Assembly: GCA_021734065.1 (NCBI GenBank)
Contig: JAIPJQ010000013.1
Location: 1 to 35,143, forward strand
Reading direction: 5' to 3'
Source of the DNA: Fidelibacterota bacterium
Lineage (GTDB): Bacteria; Fidelibacterota; UBA8477
Length of the DNA stretch: 35,143 nucleotides
Every line of letters begins with the position of its first letter. Position 1 is the first letter of the stretch. The notes below the pieces were generated by a model. It worked only from the letters and a program-made list of their open reading frames with translations. It was not told the origin of the DNA and ran no database searches. The translations under genes were made by a program, and so were the position numbers. Below are positions 5,990-14,127 of this stretch, piece by piece.

Positions 5990-8500
5990 TTGCAGACTAG
6001 TATTTTCATAGGATTGATCAACAATGTGGCGCTGCTGCTGGCACTGGCGCTGCTGTTCGATATTATTTCCTTCAAAGCCAGAAAGGATTCCCTGCGGGTC
6101 CAGATTATTGTGGGATTGGGCATTAGCCTGATTGGTATCGCGGTAATGTTCGGTCACTGGGAACTTCGTCCCGGTGTCATTTTCGATACCCGCTCCATTC
6201 TACTCTCCATCACCGGGGTTTATTTTGGATTCATTCCTACCGCCATTGCTTCCGTGGTGACCATCCTGCTGCGCATCGCCCAGGGGGGCGGTGGGATGTA
6301 TATGGGAATTGGTGTAATCGTCTCTTCTGCCGCTATGGGATTGTTATTGCGGTACGCGCATCGCGGGAAAATCGAAAATATTCAATGGCATGAAACCCTG
6401 CTACTGGGAATCACGGTCCATGTGGTCATGTTGACCTTAACGATTCTCCTGCCTGAAAATATCCGTCTGACCACATTCAAAAATATCGCCCTGCCGGTCA
6501 TTACGCTCTATCCGGTGGGGACTGTTTTGTTGGGGAAATTGCTGGATCTGAGTCTGAAACGTAACCACATCGAAGTGCAACTTCGAACCAGCGAAAGGCA
6601 GCTTCGGGAGAGTCAGCGGGTGGCCGGTCTGGGATCCTATGTGCTGGACATTCGAACCGGCCAATGGGTGAGTTCGGAAATTCTGGACAAGATTTTCGGG
6701 ATTGACGAAACCTATGCCAAAACGGTAGAGGGGTGGGAGGCGCTCATCCACCCGGAAGACAGAGCGATGATGGATCATCACCTCCGGAAGGAGGTGGTGG
6801 GGAAACGGGGGTACTTTGATAAAGAGTACCGCATTATCAATCAGACGACAAAACAGATGTGCTGGGTTCATGGTCTGGGAGTCCTGGAGCTCGATACCGA
6901 AGGTGAGCCCGTCAAAATGATGGGTACCATTCAGGATATTACCGCCCGGAAGGAGATTGAGCTGGCGCTCCAGCGGAGTGAGGAGAAATTCCGGGAGATT
7001 TTTAACAATGCCAATGACGCTATTTTTATTCATACCATTTTGCCGGATGGTGGGGCAGGGAAGTACATCGAAGTGAACGAAGTTGCCTGTCGGCGGTTGG
7101 GTTACTCACGGGATGAATTGCTCCAATCAGGACCGGCCGACATCCGCGCGCCTGAGTTTGGTGCTAATACCGATGAATTGTTGCAAGAGATGATCAAGCA
7201 CGAGCGATACTCCACCGAGCTGGTGCATCGGACCAAAACCGGCGAGACGTTTCCCGTGGAGGTGAATACGCATGTTTTTGATCTGGCGGAGGAGAAGGTG
7301 GTTCTGGCGGTGGCGCGGGATATTTCCCGCCGGCGGCAGATGGAGGAGGAATTTCGGCAGGCACAAAAAATGGAATCCATCGGGCGTCTGGCGGGTGGCA
7401 TTGCCCACGACTTCAATAATCTGCTCACGGTCATTAACGGATATGCCTCTATCTTGAGCGAAGAGGTGAAAGAGGGGGAGTCCGCCCAGGCCATGCTGGG
7501 AAATGTTCTCAAGGCCGGGGAACGGGCGGCCCGACTCACCAATCAACTCCTGGCCTTCAGCCGCAAGCAAATTCTCAAGCCGGAAATTCTGAATCTGAAC
7601 ACACTGGTGGAAGAAACCCAAACCATGCTGCGGCGCATCATTTCAGAGAATATCGTGCTGAAGACCAAATTGGAACCGGCGTTGAAAACCATCAACGCGG
7701 ACCGGGGACAGATTGAGCAGGTGATCATCAACCTGGTGGTGAATGCCGGGGATGCCATGCCCGATGGCGGTACGCTGACGCTGGAAACCCAGAATGTTAC
7801 ACTGGGTGACGATTATGGTGAACGCCATCCGGAAGTGGCTCCGGGAACCTATGTACTTTTTGCGCTAACGGATACCGGCGTGGGCATGTCTCCGGAGACT
7901 CAGGAGCACATTTTCGAGCCATTCTTCACCACCAAGGAAAAGGGCAAGGGAACCGGACTGGGTTTAGCCACGGTCCATGGAATTGTCCGCCAAAGTGGCG
8001 GCTTTGTCTGGGTGTACAGTGAATCGGGGAAAGGGACTGCTTTTAAAATTTATCTACCTGTTTCGGAATCAGAGGTGCAACCCGCCGGCGCCGCGATAAC
8101 TCCCGCCCGATCTTTATCGGGTAGTGAAACGGTGCTGGTGGTGGAGGATGAAGTGTTTGTCCGCCATCTGGCCCGGGATATCCTGGTGAATCATGGGTAT
8201 GCCGTACTGGAGGCAGCCGAAGGCCAAACCGCGGTGGGTTTGTACGGAGAAGAAAGCGGTTCTGTTGACCTTATTCTCACCGATGTGGTGATGCCTCACA
8301 TGAGCGGGAAACAGTTGGTGGAGCGCATCCGGACGATGGGACACAAGACACCGGTGATTTATATGTCTGGCTATACGGAGAATGCCATTGTTCACCACGG
8401 CGTGCTGGAAGATAATGTGAATTTCATTCAGAAACCCTTTGGTCCCAATCAGTTGCTGGAGATGGTCCGGCGCGTTCTTGATCGAAGTCGACAAAGCTGA
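5990..8500 (+). CDS. Membrane-bound hybrid sensor histidine kinase (5TM-LYT sensor, two PAS, HisKA, HATPase, receiver)
   Basis: This 836-residue hybrid kinase has several transmembrane helices over about residues 5-190. They contain the LRPGVIFDTRSILLSITGVYFG stretch in pieces typical of the 5TM receptor family of LytS-type kinases. Two PAS regions follow (about 205-325 and 330-455), then HisKA with phospho-acceptor H473 in GGIAHDFNN, and an ATPase with N-box near N585, DTGVGM at D628 and a GKGTGLGLA box near 651-660. A C-terminal receiver has acidic D720, acceptor D765 (LTDVVMPHMSG) and K815. The start must be TTG: an in-frame stop sits at 5975-5977, GAGGA at 5976-5980 is nine bases before TTG, and the next Met is inside a membrane helix. 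No separate output regulator is adjacent, so its target is unknown. Confidence 0.93.
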   Translation: MQTSIFIGLINNVALLLALALLFDIISFKARKDSLRVQIIVGLGISLIGIAVMFGHWELRPGVIFDTRSILLSITGVYFGFIPTAIASVVTILLRIAQGGGGMYMGIGVIVSSAAMGLLLRYAHRGKIENIQWHETLLLGITVHVVMLTLTILLPENIRLTTFKNIALPVITLYPVGTVLLGKLLDLSLKRNHIEVQLRTSERQLRESQRVAGLGSYVLDIRTGQWVSSEILDKIFGIDETYAKTVEGWEALIHPEDRAMMDHHLRKEVVGKRGYFDKEYRIINQTTKQMCWVHGLGVLELDTEGEPVKMMGTIQDITARKEIELALQRSEEKFREIFNNANDAIFIHTILPDGGAGKYIEVNEVACRRLGYSRDELLQSGPADIRAPEFGANTDELLQEMIKHERYSTELVHRTKTGETFPVEVNTHVFDLAEEKVVLAVARDISRRRQMEEEFRQAQKMESIGRLAGGIAHDFNNLLTVINGYASILSEEVKEGESAQAMLGNVLKAGERAARLTNQLLAFSRKQILKPEILNLNTLVEETQTMLRRIISENIVLKTKLEPALKTINADRGQIEQVIINLVVNAGDAMPDGGTLTLETQNVTLGDDYGERHPEVAPGTYVLFALTDTGVGMSPETQEHIFEPFFTTKEKGKGTGLGLATVHGIVRQSGGFVWVYSESGKGTAFKIYLPVSESEVQPAGAAITPARSLSGSETVLVVEDEVFVRHLARDILVNHGYAVLEAAEGQTAVGLYGEESGSVDLILTDVVMPHMSGKQLVERIRTMGHKTPVIYMSGYTENAIVHHGVLEDNVNFIQKPFGPNQLLEMVRRVLDRSRQS

Positions 8501-8515
8501 GCCCCGGGACCGGGC

Positions 8516-8541
8516 ATTCCATCTACTTATTAGAATGGAAT
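8516..8541. other. Small stem-loop after the histidine kinase
   Basis: ATTCCAT (8516-8522) and ATGGAAT (8535-8541) form a seven-base inverted repeat with a 12-base loop, shortly after the kinase stop. No T-run follows, so it is not a canonical terminator. It separates the kinase from the folate operon. Confidence 0.25.
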
Positions 8542-8610
8542 ACCCAGCGCCGCTGCCTGACCAAGGTTTCACTCTTGTAAATATCTAACCGACGGCTACA
8601 TTTGTTTTAT

Positions 8611-8979
8611 ATGGGAAAACTCACCCTCAAGAATCTGGTTTTTTACGGCTACCATGGCGTCCAGGATTACGAGAAAGAACTGGGCGGCCGGTTCGAGGTT
8701 GATATCACGGTGGCCTATCCCTTTCGCCGGGCAGCCCGGGAGGATTATCTGGCTGGGGCGGTGGATTATCAGAAGGTTTATGAGGTGGCAAAAGCCATGG
8801 TGACCACCCGTAAATATCATCTTATCGAAACCTTGGCCGACCACATTGCCGATGCCATTGTGGAGCAATTCGATGTTGATGAAGTCCGGGTGATTGTCCG
8901 AAAGAACAAGGTTCCCATTGATGCTGTGCTGGATTATGTGGAAGCCGAAGTAATCCGGAAAGGAACCGATCGTCCATGA
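8611..8979 (+). CDS. folB: Dihydroneopterin aldolase
   Basis: FolB converts 7,8-dihydroneopterin to 6-hydroxymethyl-dihydropterin plus glycolaldehyde in folate synthesis, in the cytosol. The 122-residue product has the family's opening (KLTLKNLVFYGYHGV), the VDYQKVYE segment, the LIETLADHIAD helix with its pterin-binding glutamate, and the RKNKVPIDAVLDYVEAEV end containing the catalytic-lysine region. I chose ATG 8611 over an in-frame TTG at 8602 because it gives the usual MxKLxLK start; neither has a strong ribosome site. The stop overlaps the folK start as ATGA, so translation is probably coupled. It is the first gene of folB-folK-deoxynucleoside kinase. Confidence 0.92.
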   Translation: MGKLTLKNLVFYGYHGVQDYEKELGGRFEVDITVAYPFRRAAREDYLAGAVDYQKVYEVAKAMVTTRKYHLIETLADHIADAIVEQFDVDEVRVIVRKNKVPIDAVLDYVEAEVIRKGTDRP

Positions 8980-9473
8980 GTCAGGTGGTGGTGAGTCTGG
9001 GATCGAATATGAGCCGACCTCTGAATCAACTGGAAATAGCCCTGGAGCGACTGCGGAAGAATTTCACCCACGTTCAATGCAGCTCATACTATCTCACTGA
9101 CCCGGTAGGCGGACCTGTTCAACCGGATTATGTAAATGCCTGTGCAATATTTGAAACAAGTCTGCAACCGGACCAGGTTTTGAAAAAATTGCAAATCATG
9201 GAAGAAGCCGGTGGCCGGACCCGCAATGGTGAACGCAATCAACCGCGCACATTGGATATTGACATTATCCTGTATGATGATCTGGTCCTGGATGAGGCGG
9301 AATTCATATTGCCCCATCCACGCTTTCGCGAACGCCGGTTTGTGTTGGTGCCATTAGCAGAATTAGCACCCCATCTCATTGACCCGGTGAGCGGGAAGAC
9401 GATTGTGGACCTTCTGAAACAATGTCCGGATGTCCACGGGGTTGAACAATTGGATACTGAAATCAGCGCATGA
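8976..9473 (+). CDS. folK: 6-hydroxymethyl-7,8-dihydropterin pyrophosphokinase
   Basis: FolK transfers pyrophosphate from ATP to 6-hydroxymethyl-dihydropterin, the step after FolB. The 165-residue product has the typical SLGSNM start (about 7-12), the ETSLQPDQVLKKLQIMEE region, the diagnostic RNQPRTLDIDIILYDD block (about 87-102) with Mg-binding aspartates, and LPHPRFRERRFVLVPLAEL (pterin/ATP-loop arginines). Length is normal for the family. It overlaps folB by four bases at its start and the kinase gene by four bases at its end, so the three are a translationally coupled unit. folP is not in the window. Confidence 0.94.
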   Translation: MSQVVVSLGSNMSRPLNQLEIALERLRKNFTHVQCSSYYLTDPVGGPVQPDYVNACAIFETSLQPDQVLKKLQIMEEAGGRTRNGERNQPRTLDIDIILYDDLVLDEAEFILPHPRFRERRFVLVPLAELAPHLIDPVSGKTIVDLLKQCPDVHGVEQLDTEISA

Positions 9474-10108
9474 GACCGTTATATCATATTGCGATTGAGG
9501 GGGTGATTGGTGTTGGGAAGACCAGTCTGGCTGAACGACTGGGGGAGCGTTTGTCCGCGAAACTCATCCGGGAGGAATTTGATGAAAATCCTTTTCTGGA
9601 GAATTTTTACAAGGACAAAAAACGCTACGCTTTTCACACCCAGCTATTTTTCCTGTTAAGCCGCTACCGACAGCAGCAGGAGCTGCGTCAGACGGATTTG
9701 TTCGCCAATCTACTGATCACGGATTACATGTTCCAGAAGGACCGGCTTTTCGCGTATCTGAATCTGGAAGAGAAGGAACTGGCACTATACAATAACATCG
9801 CCAATCTCCTGGAAGCCAACATTACCAATCCCGATTTGGTGATCTATCTGCAGGCGGACACGGATCGGTTATTGTACAACATCCGTAAACGCGGCCGTGA
9901 AATTGAAGCCCCCATAACCCGTGATTATATTGAAGCGCTGAATAAGATGTACAACGAATTCTTCTTTCATTACAACAGTTCGCCGCTACTGATCATCAAT
10001 GCCACGGAGATTGATTTTGTTGAGAATCCGGATGACCTGGAGGAGCTGATCAAAACCATTCGCCAACCCATCACCGGCACCCGGTTTTTAAATCCCATTA
10101 GACATTAG
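9470..10108 (+). CDS. Deoxynucleoside kinase (dGK/dAK-type)
   Basis: The 212-residue product phosphorylates deoxynucleosides for dNTP salvage. It has a P-loop EGVIGVGKTSL (G11, G14, G16, K17, T18), an E-x-x-x-NPFLENFY substrate-loop (about 36-47) typical of the dNK family, a DYMFQKDR motif (85-92) corresponding to the family's conserved D/E-R-S region, and an arginine-rich LID-like NIRKRGREIE (about 137-146). No membrane or signal segment is seen. It follows folK with an ATGA overlap; linking folate and deoxynucleoside supply makes sense because thymidylate synthesis uses folate, but the link is inference. Base preference (A, G, C or T) cannot be read safely. Confidence 0.87.
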   Translation: MRPLYHIAIEGVIGVGKTSLAERLGERLSAKLIREEFDENPFLENFYKDKKRYAFHTQLFFLLSRYRQQQELRQTDLFANLLITDYMFQKDRLFAYLNLEEKELALYNNIANLLEANITNPDLVIYLQADTDRLLYNIRKRGREIEAPITRDYIEALNKMYNEFFFHYNSSPLLIINATEIDFVENPDDLEELIKTIRQPITGTRFLNPIRH

Positions 10109-10184
10109 CGATTGGGTGATTTTAAGGCTTTCAAAAATGCTGCCAGGCTGAAACATTCATTGAAAACAAACATAGATAGTTCAC

Positions 10185-10376
10185 ATGTCAAAATTCATAA
10201 CATTCCTGATTCTGTTCTACCTGATTTACCGCGGTTCCCGCTGGTTGCTTAGCAAAATCAAGATCCAAAGCGACGAAAAATCCAAAGTGGGTGGTAAGCG
10301 TCAGGCACAGCGCAAGCTCAATATCGACAAGCGCGATATTGAGGATGCCGATTACAAAGACATTCATTCCGATTAA
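10185..10376 (+). CDS. Small membrane protein, 63 residues, unknown function
   Basis: Residues about 4-24 are one hydrophobic helix (FITFLILFYLIYRGSRWLL), followed by a charged lysine-rich stretch and an acidic tail with DKRDIEDADYKDI. This helix plus charged tail resembles the small DUF4834-like proteins common in FCB bacteria; that resemblance is from memory and not firm. It sits alone in a gap, 76 bases after the deoxynucleoside kinase and 58 before the oxidoreductase. The ATG has no strong ribosome site. The hydrophobic-then-acidic pattern supports it being real. Confidence 0.6.
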   Translation: MSKFITFLILFYLIYRGSRWLLSKIKIQSDEKSKVGGKRQAQRKLNIDKRDIEDADYKDIHSD

Positions 10377-10434
10377 TTTCCCATTGCCCGGGCATGCATC
10401 CGTCCTGGTTTTAGTCGCAAAGGAGTAATGTTTC

Positions 10435-11466
10435 ATGCAGGCTCTGCAATATCACAAGTTTGGCGGACCCGATGTTCTGAAACTGGAGAACCTCCCGGAT
10501 CCCGAGGTCACTCGCGATACCGTTTTGGTGCGGATGAAAGCCACGGCCTTGAACCATTTGGACATCTGGGTTCGGAATGGTATTCCCGGACTTCCCATCA
10601 TAATGCCCCATGTTCCCGGAAGCGATGGCGCCGGGGTTGTAGAGGCGGTGGGGCGTAATGTGTCCGGCTGGAAAGCGGGCGATGAGGTGGTCATTCAGCC
10701 GGGAACCTTTTGCGGACACTGTGAAGCGTGTCAGCGTGGCCAGGAAGATTTGTGCCCTGAATATGGCATTCTGGGCGAAACCAGCCCCGGTGTCATGCAA
10801 ACGCTGAAGAACTACGACCCGGTGAACCTGGGACGGAAACCCGCCAACCTGACCTGGGAGGAGAGCGCAGCTTTACCGCTGGTCTATCTCACTGCCTGGA
10901 ACATGCTGATAAACCGGGCGGAATTAAAGGCCGGGGAAACCGTTTTGGTGCAGGGCGCCAGCTCCGGTGTGGGCATGGCGGCGATTCAGATTGCCAAGCA
11001 TGTCGGTGCAACGGTGATTGCCACGGCGCGTACGGCTGTGAAGCGTACCGCAGCCGGACTATTGGGCGCGCACTATACGCTGAATTCCGCCGAGCCCAAG
11101 ATGTATAAAGAAGTGAAATCCCTGACCCGGGGCAAGGGTGTGGATGTGGTGGTGGAGCATGTGGGGCAGGCCACCTGGCAGAATAGTTTGCGATCCCTGG
11201 GATTTGCCGGGCGGCTGGTGACCTGCGGTGCTACCACCGGACCCGTGGCGGAGGTGGAAATACGACATATCTTCTCCAAACGACTCTCCATTTTGGGTTC
11301 CACCATGGGATCTGTTGCAGATTTCAACGCGGTACTCTTTCTGGCGGAAAAGGGTGTATTAAAACCCTGGATTGATCGCGTATTCCCGTTGGATAAAGGT
11401 CAGGCAGCACACACGTATCTGGTATCTGAGCATGGATTTGGCAAAGTGGTCATTTCAATGGAGTAG
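10435..11466 (+). CDS. Medium-chain dehydrogenase/reductase, quinone-oxidoreductase type with structural zinc lobe
   Basis: This 343-residue MDR-superfamily enzyme has an N-terminal GroES-like catalytic domain and a Rossmann domain. The structural zinc cluster is intact: C93, C96, C99 and C107 (FCGHCEACQRGQEDLC). The usual catalytic-zinc ligands are not: the Cys position reads ALNHLDIW (N40) and the GHE motif reads PGSDGAG. This suggests zinc-independent reduction, as in quinone oxidoreductases. The NAD(P) loop is GASSGVG (174-180) with a following IQIAKHVGATV. The start is supported by AAGGAG just upstream (about 10420). It is six bases from the ferredoxin gene, so the two may be a redox pair. 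The substrate cannot be read. Confidence 0.85.
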   Translation: MQALQYHKFGGPDVLKLENLPDPEVTRDTVLVRMKATALNHLDIWVRNGIPGLPIIMPHVPGSDGAGVVEAVGRNVSGWKAGDEVVIQPGTFCGHCEACQRGQEDLCPEYGILGETSPGVMQTLKNYDPVNLGRKPANLTWEESAALPLVYLTAWNMLINRAELKAGETVLVQGASSGVGMAAIQIAKHVGATVIATARTAVKRTAAGLLGAHYTLNSAEPKMYKEVKSLTRGKGVDVVVEHVGQATWQNSLRSLGFAGRLVTCGATTGPVAEVEIRHIFSKRLSILGSTMGSVADFNAVLFLAEKGVLKPWIDRVFPLDKGQAAHTYLVSEHGFGKVVISME

Positions 11467-11472
11467 CTAATC

Positions 11473-11868
11473 GTGTCGCGATTCGAAAAACATGTTTTTA
11501 TCTGCACCAATGAGCGTCCGCCGGGTCATCGCAAGGGCTGTTGCGCTGATTGTGGCGGAAACCAGATTAAGGCGATGTTGAAAGCACGGGCAAAGGCGGC
11601 AGGCTTGAAGGATACCATTCGAGTCAATGGTGCCGGCTGTCTGGATGCCTGTGAATACGGACCTTCCATTGTGGTGTATCCGGAAGGGATTTGGTATGGT
11701 TGCGTACAACCGGAAGATGTGGACGAAATTTTCCGCTCCCACCTCCAATCGGATGAACCGGTAGCCCGACTCATGATTCCGGAAAAGGAGCTGCAATCCA
11801 TCGCCACCCGCTCCACCAGCCAGCGGTTCGATGAACCCCGACCGTGTCAATCGCCTGAAAACACTTGA
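11473..11868 (+). CDS. Thioredoxin-like [2Fe-2S] ferredoxin
   Basis: The 131-residue product begins HVFICTNERPPGHRKGCC and has GAGCLDACEYGPSIVVYPEG, the two halves of the thioredoxin-fold [2Fe-2S] ferredoxin family. Likely cluster ligands are C11, one of C23/C24, C56 and C60; C27 and C77 are additional. Family members act as single-electron carriers or as subunit-like domains in larger dehydrogenases. The gene starts with GTG six bases after the oxidoreductase stop, suggesting co-transcription and possibly electron exchange (inference). The last 30 residues, after the fold ends near position 100, are polar and probably disordered. Confidence 0.85.
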   Translation: MSRFEKHVFICTNERPPGHRKGCCADCGGNQIKAMLKARAKAAGLKDTIRVNGAGCLDACEYGPSIVVYPEGIWYGCVQPEDVDEIFRSHLQSDEPVARLMIPEKELQSIATRSTSQRFDEPRPCQSPENT

Positions 11869-11945
11869 TTCTCCTGGCAAAACCGGATGTTTTCACTGTG
11901 ATAAGCGCTTGTTGTCATAGCCCTCAGTTCATAAAATTGCGTGCT

Positions 11946-12377
11946 ATGAAATCCACAGTCAGCAATACTCCAATATACTCTCAACTTACCATCTCATCCG
12001 ACTGCCGGGAAATGGAGCAGGTGAAGGCATTTTTGAACGACTTTCTCCGGGAACATGATTTCGACGAAGCGGAAGCTGAAGACATTCTGGTGGCCGCCCA
12101 GGAGGGGGTCACTAATGCAATTATCCACGGAAATAATTTAAGTGTACAAAAATGCGTTCGGCTGGAATTGTACCTGAATCCTTCGCAATTAAAGATCGTG
12201 GTGAGTGACAATGGGGTTGGGTTTGACATGGAATCCCTGGCGGATCCCACTGATCCGGAGAACCGGATGAAGAGTAACGGCCGGGGTCTCATGTTTATTC
12301 GTACCTTCATGGACCAGGTAATGAACCAAACCAATGGTGACGGACATAAGTTGGTAATGATCAGGAACCGGGTATGA
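11946..12377 (+). CDS. RsbW-like anti-sigma factor / serine kinase (GHKL ATPase)
   Basis: This single-domain GHKL ATPase of 143 residues matches anti-sigma regulatory factors such as RsbW and SpoIIAB. The N-box is EGVTNAIIHGN, G1 is DNGVGFD, and G2 is GRGLMFIRTFMD. Such proteins bind a sigma factor and phosphorylate an anti-sigma antagonist. I chose ATG 11946; an in-frame TTG at 11865 would add 27 residues that overlap the ferredoxin gene and do not look domain-like. It ends in an ATGA overlap with the barrel gene. No sigma factor, STAS antagonist or PP2C phosphatase is seen in the window, so the partners must be encoded elsewhere. Confidence 0.85.
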   Translation: MKSTVSNTPIYSQLTISSDCREMEQVKAFLNDFLREHDFDEAEAEDILVAAQEGVTNAIIHGNNLSVQKCVRLELYLNPSQLKIVVSDNGVGFDMESLADPTDPENRMKSNGRGLMFIRTFMDQVMNQTNGDGHKLVMIRNRV

Positions 12378-12973
12378 AGCAAATCGCTATTATTACGGTT
12401 TTTCTGATAATGACAAGCGCGGTCACCGCACAGGAAAAGGATAGGCGTGAGACCTGGGGTTTTAATGCCGAACTGCTCCAGTATGGCGGCAGTTTTGGCG
12501 GCATTTGGCAGATGGATATGAATCCGGATTGGGCAGTGGGCGCAGAAGCCAACTGGACATTTGTGCAGACCGGGCAGTCATTGGAATTCTATGATCCTTA
12601 TACCGGACAGTATTATCAGGTAGGTTCACAAAACCTGTCCATGCTGAAATTCCTGGGTGGGGTGACATGGTATCCCTTCGCCGAATCCATGGATCCCTCT
12701 TTCCAGTTCGGATTTTACGCGGGTGCGGGACCCATTCTGGCAATGGATACGGATGATGAGACCTCCGACATTACCCGTTGGCGCCATGTGCGGGGTTATC
12801 CCTCTATTTATGCCAAAGTGGGAATGGAATTCAAAATACGCCAGCAGGGCATGGGGATTTACATTTTCCGATTGGGTTTGGATGCCACAGAATTTGAAAC
12901 GGAAATAGATGGTCAGTCCAGGTATCAGGGAATATTTCTGCAAGTGGGGATGGAGTTCCCGCGCTACAGATGA
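12374..12973 (+). CDS. Predicted outer-membrane beta-barrel protein
   Basis: The 199-residue protein has a signal peptide (hydrophobic IAIITVFLIMTSAVTA, cleavage before Q). The mature part is rich in alternating hydrophobic and aromatic strands (FGGIWQMDM, VGAEANWTF, FQFGFYAGAGP, SIYAKVGMEFKI, GIFLQVGMEF) and ends close to an aromatic residue, as small eight-stranded barrels do. The strand pattern is the only evidence; no family name can be given. It overlaps its upstream and downstream neighbours by four bases each, so it is translated together with the anti-sigma kinase and rsmE. Confidence 0.65.
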   Translation: MKQIAIITVFLIMTSAVTAQEKDRRETWGFNAELLQYGGSFGGIWQMDMNPDWAVGAEANWTFVQTGQSLEFYDPYTGQYYQVGSQNLSMLKFLGGVTWYPFAESMDPSFQFGFYAGAGPILAMDTDDETSDITRWRHVRGYPSIYAKVGMEFKIRQQGMGIYIFRLGLDATEFETEIDGQSRYQGIFLQVGMEFPRYR

Positions 12974-13701
12974 GTTTGGAACAGGTTTTTTTACCGGATC
13001 TGGATCTTGACGCTCCTTCCCTGAGAATCACGGGTTCCGAGCTACACCATCTGCGGACGGTACGACGATTTGGACCCGGGCAGCAGGTGGTGGCAGTGAG
13101 TGGGAAGGGACACGCCAGAACGTTGACATTGGAAAAAATTGAGAAAGATACTGCTTACGCCCAGGCCGGTGTATTACGAACCGATGCCGGGGAGCTGGCA
13201 TTGCCACTCACGCTGTGTGTAGCCAATCTGAAATCGGACCACCTGGAATGGGTTGTGGAAAAAGCCACCGAATTGGGCGCCTGGCGGATTGTTCCGCTGC
13301 TCACCGATCACACGGTGAAAAAAGGTCTGCGGTTAGAGCGCCTGGAGCGCATTGCCATCAGCGCCCTGAAGCAGTCCGGACGCTCCCGGTTACCGGTGAT
13401 TGATGCGTTAACGCCATTTGACAGCGCACTCCGGAATTTGAACACGGGTGAACATTGGTTCTGCATAGCCGCACCCTCGGCGAGACCCGTGGTGACGCTC
13501 ACTACCAAACCCGCCACCCAGCCACTCACGGTGTGGATCGGTCCTGAAGGTGATTGGTCGGAAGAGGAATGGTCCCTGGCAATGGCGCGTGGACTGACGC
13601 CGGTTGACCTGGGTTCCCGTCGTCTGCGGGCAGAGACCGCCGCCATCAGCGCCATGAGCACGGTGAGTCAATGGATCGAGTTTTCAGATAATAGGATTTG
13701 A
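12970..13701 (+). CDS. rsmE: 16S rRNA (uracil1498-N3)-methyltransferase RsmE
   Basis: RsmE methylates U1498 of 16S rRNA in the 30S subunit, using S-adenosylmethionine. The 243-residue product has the N-terminal PUA-like region (HHLRTVRRFGPGQQV), the LKSDHLEWVVEKATELGAW segment with the EKATELG signature, ALKQSGRSRLP, and the SPOUT knot IGPEGDWSEEE plus LGSRRLRAETAAI that forms the SAM pocket. Length is normal. It overlaps the barrel gene by four bases and precedes the HIT gene by 30 bases. Confidence 0.94.
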   Translation: MSLEQVFLPDLDLDAPSLRITGSELHHLRTVRRFGPGQQVVAVSGKGHARTLTLEKIEKDTAYAQAGVLRTDAGELALPLTLCVANLKSDHLEWVVEKATELGAWRIVPLLTDHTVKKGLRLERLERIAISALKQSGRSRLPVIDALTPFDSALRNLNTGEHWFCIAAPSARPVVTLTTKPATQPLTVWIGPEGDWSEEEWSLAMARGLTPVDLGSRRLRAETAAISAMSTVSQWIEFSDNRI

Positions 13702-13731
13702 TAAACCATCGTATGATTGAGGAGTTTGGCC

Positions 13732-14076
13732 ATGGAAGAAAACTGTGTTTTTTGTAAGCTCATTGCGGGGGAAATGCCGGTTGAAAAGCTGTTTGAGGAT
13801 GAGGAAATCATGGCTTTCAATGACATTAATCCCCAGGCGCCCACCCATTTTTTAGTCATCCCAAAACAGCACATCGCCAAGCCCGGCGAGATTCAGGATG
13901 GCGATGAGGCATTGGTGGGAAAACTGGTTCATCGGGCGACCAGGCTGGCTCATAAACTGGGTCTGGGAAATGGCTACCGAATGGTGATCAATCATGGGGA
14001 TGACGGCGGACAGACCGTTTTTCACCTCCATGTGCATGTTCTGGGTGGCCGGCGTATGCTTTGGCCTCCGGGCTAA
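13732..14076 (+). CDS. HIT-family nucleotide hydrolase (HinT-like)
   Basis: The 114-residue protein has NCVFCKLIAGEMP at its N-terminus, NDINPQAPTHFLVIPK, and the histidine triad H98-x-H100-x-H102 in FHLHVHVLGG. HinT-type enzymes hydrolyse AMP-linked lysine and other purine phosphoramidates. I take ATG 13732 because GAGGAG lies seven bases upstream (13719-13724); the upstream TTG at 13717 would include that site. The CxxC near the start (C5, C8) is seen in many bacterial HinT proteins and can bind zinc. It is 51 bases before smc. Confidence 0.9.
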   Translation: MEENCVFCKLIAGEMPVEKLFEDEEIMAFNDINPQAPTHFLVIPKQHIAKPGEIQDGDEALVGKLVHRATRLAHKLGLGNGYRMVINHGDDGGQTVFHLHVHVLGGRRMLWPPG

Positions 14077-14127
14077 ATCGGGAGATTGAGCGGGTTGTGA
14101 TTCTGGAATCGTTGAAATTGAGTTGGC

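Noticed and set aside
6437-7033. A 198-residue reverse-strand open frame opposite the histidine kinase
   Set aside because: It lies inside the PAS region of a convincing kinase gene and has no domain signature.
10385-10394. Ten-base perfect palindrome TGCCCGGGCA before the oxidoreductase
   Set aside because: Short GC-rich palindromes of this size occur by chance; there is no T-run or second copy at an informative spacing.
11865-11945. An earlier TTG start for the anti-sigma kinase
   Set aside because: It would overlap the ferredoxin gene and add 27 residues unlike the family; ATG 11946 is preferred.
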